Shown one piece after another: positions 61,240 to 64,000 of a stretch of 64,000 nucleotides of DNA (position 1 is its first letter; each line of letters opens with the position of its first letter). The DNA lies in the NCBI GenBank assembly GCA_907163375.1, contig CAJQUW010000478.1:124001-188000 (forward strand), given 5' to 3'. A model generated the notes under the pieces. It made no database searches. It worked only from the letters and a program-made list of their open reading frames with translations, and was not told the DNA's origin. The translations under genes were made by a program, and so were the position numbers. The DNA comes from Prostheceraeus crozeri (taxonomy: Eukaryota > Platyhelminthes > Polycladida > Euryleptidae).

Positions 61240-62707
61240 GAAAAAGAATCCAAATAAAATAAGATCAAAACTCCGGATTTATCCCGACCGGTTTCCGTCC
61301 CATTTTGGACTTCTCAAGGGATTGAATGACATATATTTCAAAATAATTCATAATGATAATGACAGCATTATAGACATAGAAATTAAGTCATACTGGGAAA
61401 AACCATGACATCGCACTGCAAATGTTCTAGATAGGTTATATTTATTAGTAATGTCAAGTTCCTTTGCTGCTTCTAATCCTTACTAACATCGTGGACATCT
61501 CCAACTGCATGCACTCGTTTGTGTGTTTGTTGCTTGAAATTGATTATGTTTGTTAACATTATTCTTGTTTCTTTTGAAGTTGGCAAAATTTGGTTTCAGA
61601 TTACTACAAACTTGTTGCTTGAATTCCTATTTCGTTTGTTATGTGTAGTACATGTATATTTCATTTGGCAGTTGTTACAGTTAGCATTTTGACCAGTGAA
61701 ATATCCCCCATTTAAAAACTGATTTGGATTATTAAAGTTATGAGGCATGGATTTATATCTGCTGTTTACCGGCAAAAGATGCTTGTCAGATGAGAAAAAG
61801 TTACTCTTGCTTTCCCAAATCATTCGACTATTTGCTTCTTCTCTCTCGCTAAGCTCTTTCCATGCTCTTATTTGAGATTTCGCTTCTTCTGTGTCGTAGT
61901 ACTGATTTAAATATTCACCCATTTCCTTGTCAATCTTTTCTACAAATCGCGTTTTTATCTCTGCTGTAAGTCTTAATCGTTTAATCTCGTGTTCACTTTC
62001 CTTAATAGATTATTCTCTCTTAAGCTCCTTTTCTTCCTCACTTTGTTGTGGCATTGGGTTTTTGAACAATTTCCTTGGTATTTTCGGCGTTGCATCATTC
62101 AGTGCTGCTTCATAAATATCAGCAATGGCTCGATTTCTGTAAGCCTCGTAAAATGAAAACTTTCGCTGATTAAGTTTTTTGTTCCAATCAATTTTCTCAC
62201 GCGATGCTCTAGAAACCTCATTGGATAATTCTGTTAACTCAGTCTTTATCTCATTTTTAACGTCTATGATTTCGGCACCTTTTTTCTTTCCATTGCCAGT
62301 GAAAGGCATGCAAAACACAATTAATTTGAGCAACGGAGGTAGTCAACATATCGATCTTCTTATCCAACTTCAAAAGAAACAAGAATAATGTTAACAAACA
62401 TAATCAATTTCAAGCAACAAACACACAAACGAGTGCATGCAGTTGGAGATGTCCACGATGTTAGTAAGGATTAGAAGCAGCAAAGGAACTTGACATTACT
62501 AATAAATATAAACCTATCTAGAACATTTGCAGTGCGATGTCATGGTTTTCCCAGTATGACTTAATTTCTATGTCTATAATGCTGTCATTATCATTATGAA
62601 TTATTTTGAAATATATGTCATTCAATCCCTTGAGAAGTCCAAAATGGGACGGAAACCGGTCGGGATAAATCCGGAGTTTTGATCTTATTTTATTTGGATT
62701 CTTTTTC
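61240..62707 (-). mobile_element. Inverted-repeat unit with coiled-coil ORF
   Basis: Two 344-bp arms (61240-61583 and 62364-62707) are inverted copies that differ by only a couple of single-base indels by eye. They surround a 780-bp unique centre holding one minus-strand reading frame. Each arm also contains a conserved-looking frame (SKLRIYPDRFPSHFGLLKG). TA microsatellite lies on both sides, 33 bases away on the left and directly at the right. It might be a transposon with long terminal inverted repeats or an inverted rearrangement of a Penelope-like element's 5' part. Confidence 0.7.
61596..62333 (-). pseudogene. Basic coiled-coil protein with CxxC motif, one stop
   Basis: The frame 62333-61596 is continuous apart from one TAA at 62010-62012. 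It is rich in K and E, with a predicted coiled-coil in the first half (EIKTELTELSNEVSRAS; YRNRAIADIYEAALND; IPRKLFKNPMP) and again after the stop (EEAKSQIRAWKELSEREE). It ends with a CNNCQMKYTC zinc-binding-like cluster. The start may lie further upstream, since a short frame KLDKKIDMLTTSVAQIN precedes it in another phase. I do not recognise a named domain. It is in the same orientation as the reverse transcriptase to the right and may be that element's upstream ORF. Confidence 0.55.
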
Positions 62708-62728
62708 ATATATATATATATATATATA

Positions 62729-64000
62729 AGACAAGATTGGCAAAAAAGTAAATCGCAAAATAAATCGTTAAAGTAATGTTCGATTATTTTACATAATTTG
62801 TCTCCAGTTCTCTATAAATCAATTTTACTTTTTGATTTGAAAACTTAGATGCTATTTTTGAGAACCATTTTAATAGAATTCTGACCGGCGCTTCGGATGC
62901 AAGCATCGTCCATCTTCAGGGTAAGCAACTTGTGTGGATTAATTTACAGATCATTCTTATAAAAGTTGAATTTCAAAATAACATGAAAAAAGCTATGTGA
63001 TATGCATGAATAAAGTCAGCAAAAGAAGTCATGGTGAAGTAAGTGAGTAAGCATACTGTAGATAAGTCATAGTAAAACCAAATGTCTTGTTAATCCTTGA
63101 TCTTGTTTGTTTAGTGTTGGTTGATATTTCTTGATTAGTAAGGCCTCTGCAATTTCTAGATCTTGTTGGGTGTGATATCTGGCCAAGATTTTAGTGTCTT
63201 TAAGAATGGCTTGGTATCCAATTTTGATTTCTGTGTGGGTTTGCATGTGTTGTTTGATGGCACCATTTGATACATGTTGTTTGCAGCGCTGAGTAAGTGC
63301 ATTTGCTGTAAAACCGATGTATTGTGCAACGCCGTTACATGCGTTGTGTGGGCATGTGTATCGGTAGACAACATGGTGTGACTCATCGCTTGCAGTCAAC
63401 AATTTTGGTTTCAGTTCATCCTTCTATTTTCTCATTTTGTAAAAGCATCGGATGCTTACTCGCAATCTCTGGTCGATCGGTTGAATATTTTTGTTTATAA
63501 TTGCTTTTAGTCTCTCTTCTTCAGTTTTAGCATTTGTTCCCCATTGTCCTTGAAAATTAAATTGAACTGTTAATGAAGATTCTTCACTTTCCGTACTGAA
63601 CTTTCGCTTGAGACATTTTTGCACAATATTATCGATCAGCGCTTGAGGATAATTATTGTTAATCAAAATTTGAGTGAAGTGTTGTACTTCTCGTGAAAAG
63701 AGCTCCCAATTAGACGAGATATTATATGAACGAATCAGGTACGATCGAACAACTGATTTTTTATACGTGCCTGGTCCAAAGCTGTCGTAATCGAGGCAAA
63801 GTCCGGCGCAAGTTGATTTTCTGTAGACTGAAGTTTGAAATTTTGTACCATTTCTCATGACTGAAACATCAAGGAAGGATAGCGTATCGTCTTTTTCTGT
63901 CTCGTAAGTGAAATTGAGGCAGGAATTTGATTTGAAACTATCAATAATTTCTTAAATATTGCAGTTCTTATCATGGAGGATAAAAGAGTCATCTACGTAA
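62729..64000 (-). mobile_element. Penelope-like retroelement, 3' part
   Basis: This is the minus-strand 3' half of a Penelope-like element. Coding sequence ends at 63067, and the following 340 bases include a CTGAAGATGG...GAAGCGCCGGTC segment (62881-62919) of the kind often found at the ends of these elements. The 5' part lies beyond the window. Confidence 0.75.
63067..64000 (-). pseudogene. Penelope-like RT plus GIY-YIG endonuclease, two stops
   Basis: One continuous minus-strand frame enters at the window edge. It opens with the reverse transcriptase palm motif YVDDSF (catalytic aspartates), then LSFLDVSV, then a thumb region with VYRKSTCAG and SYLIRSYNI typical of Penelope-like elements. 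A stop TAA is at 63952-63954, and a TAG at 63424-63426 separates the RT from the endonuclease. The endonuclease has VVYRYTCP, QYIGFT, a conserved R and H (LTQRCKQH), GAI, and the catalytic glutamate in IAEALLIKKYQPTLN. Without the two stops it would be a single ORF in the same frame. The N-terminal RT fingers are outside the window. The element is inactive. Confidence 0.92.

Noticed and set aside
61061-61408. 115-codon plus-strand frame with an IYIYIY run
   Set aside because: It is translation of the (TA)n microsatellite plus part of the inverted-repeat arm.

Overview
The window looks like an intergenic or intronic stretch of an animal genome. It is AT-rich, has spliceosomal GT-AG introns inside transposon genes, several tRNA-derived SINEs, and a crowd of eukaryotic transposons (hAT, PIF/Harbinger, Tc1/mariner, pogo-type MITEs, a Penelope-like retroelement). 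A marine invertebrate, perhaps an echinoderm, would fit. That is an impression from the repeat content, not something the sequence proves. I found no confident host protein-coding gene. The best candidate is a short first exon with a signal peptide at 3033-3258.

Layout. 1-9.4 kb: a SINE, a hAT-type MITE with an 8-bp duplication (family X), a 0.8-kb fold-back repeat, a nearly intact Tc1 element (4869-6492), and a decayed hAT element interrupted by a second MITE family (H). 9.4-22 kb: mostly unrecognised AT-rich sequence with X and Y repeat copies, SINE-like repeats, a small fold-back and a pogo-type MITE. 22.0-25.0 kb: the most unusual locus, a roughly 3-kb element with terminal inverted repeats, two inverted arrays of degenerate 21-bp repeats, and a two-exon gene fusing a RING-H2 finger to an IS630/Tc1/mariner-type DDE transposase. 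25-44 kb: several hAT-like MITEs, two more SINEs, a ZMYM1-like hAT transposase relic hit by an H element, and X and Y copies. 44.4-56.9 kb: a nest of transposons. One two-gene Harbinger element (A) contains a second one (B). The transposase of B is split by a hAT element (C, duplication GTCGCAAC) and a TAA-flanked element (D). Removing both with one duplication copy each joins the reading frame across both sites.

59.7-64 kb: a fold-back repeat, a perfect 55-bp-arm palindrome with a hammerhead-like loop, (TA)n tracts, a 1.47-kb unit with nearly identical 344-bp inverted repeats around a coiled-coil ORF, and the 3' half of a Penelope-like element (reverse transcriptase palm/thumb followed by a GIY-YIG endonuclease, minus strand) running off the right edge.

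How the parts relate. The Harbinger elements each pair a DDE transposase with a Myb/SANT-like DNA-binding protein in convergent orientation. The three H copies each sit inside another transposon. Almost all coding regions carry frameshifts or stops, so the window reads as a graveyard in which insertion order can be reconstructed. The RING-DDE element is the least damaged gene apart from the Tc1.
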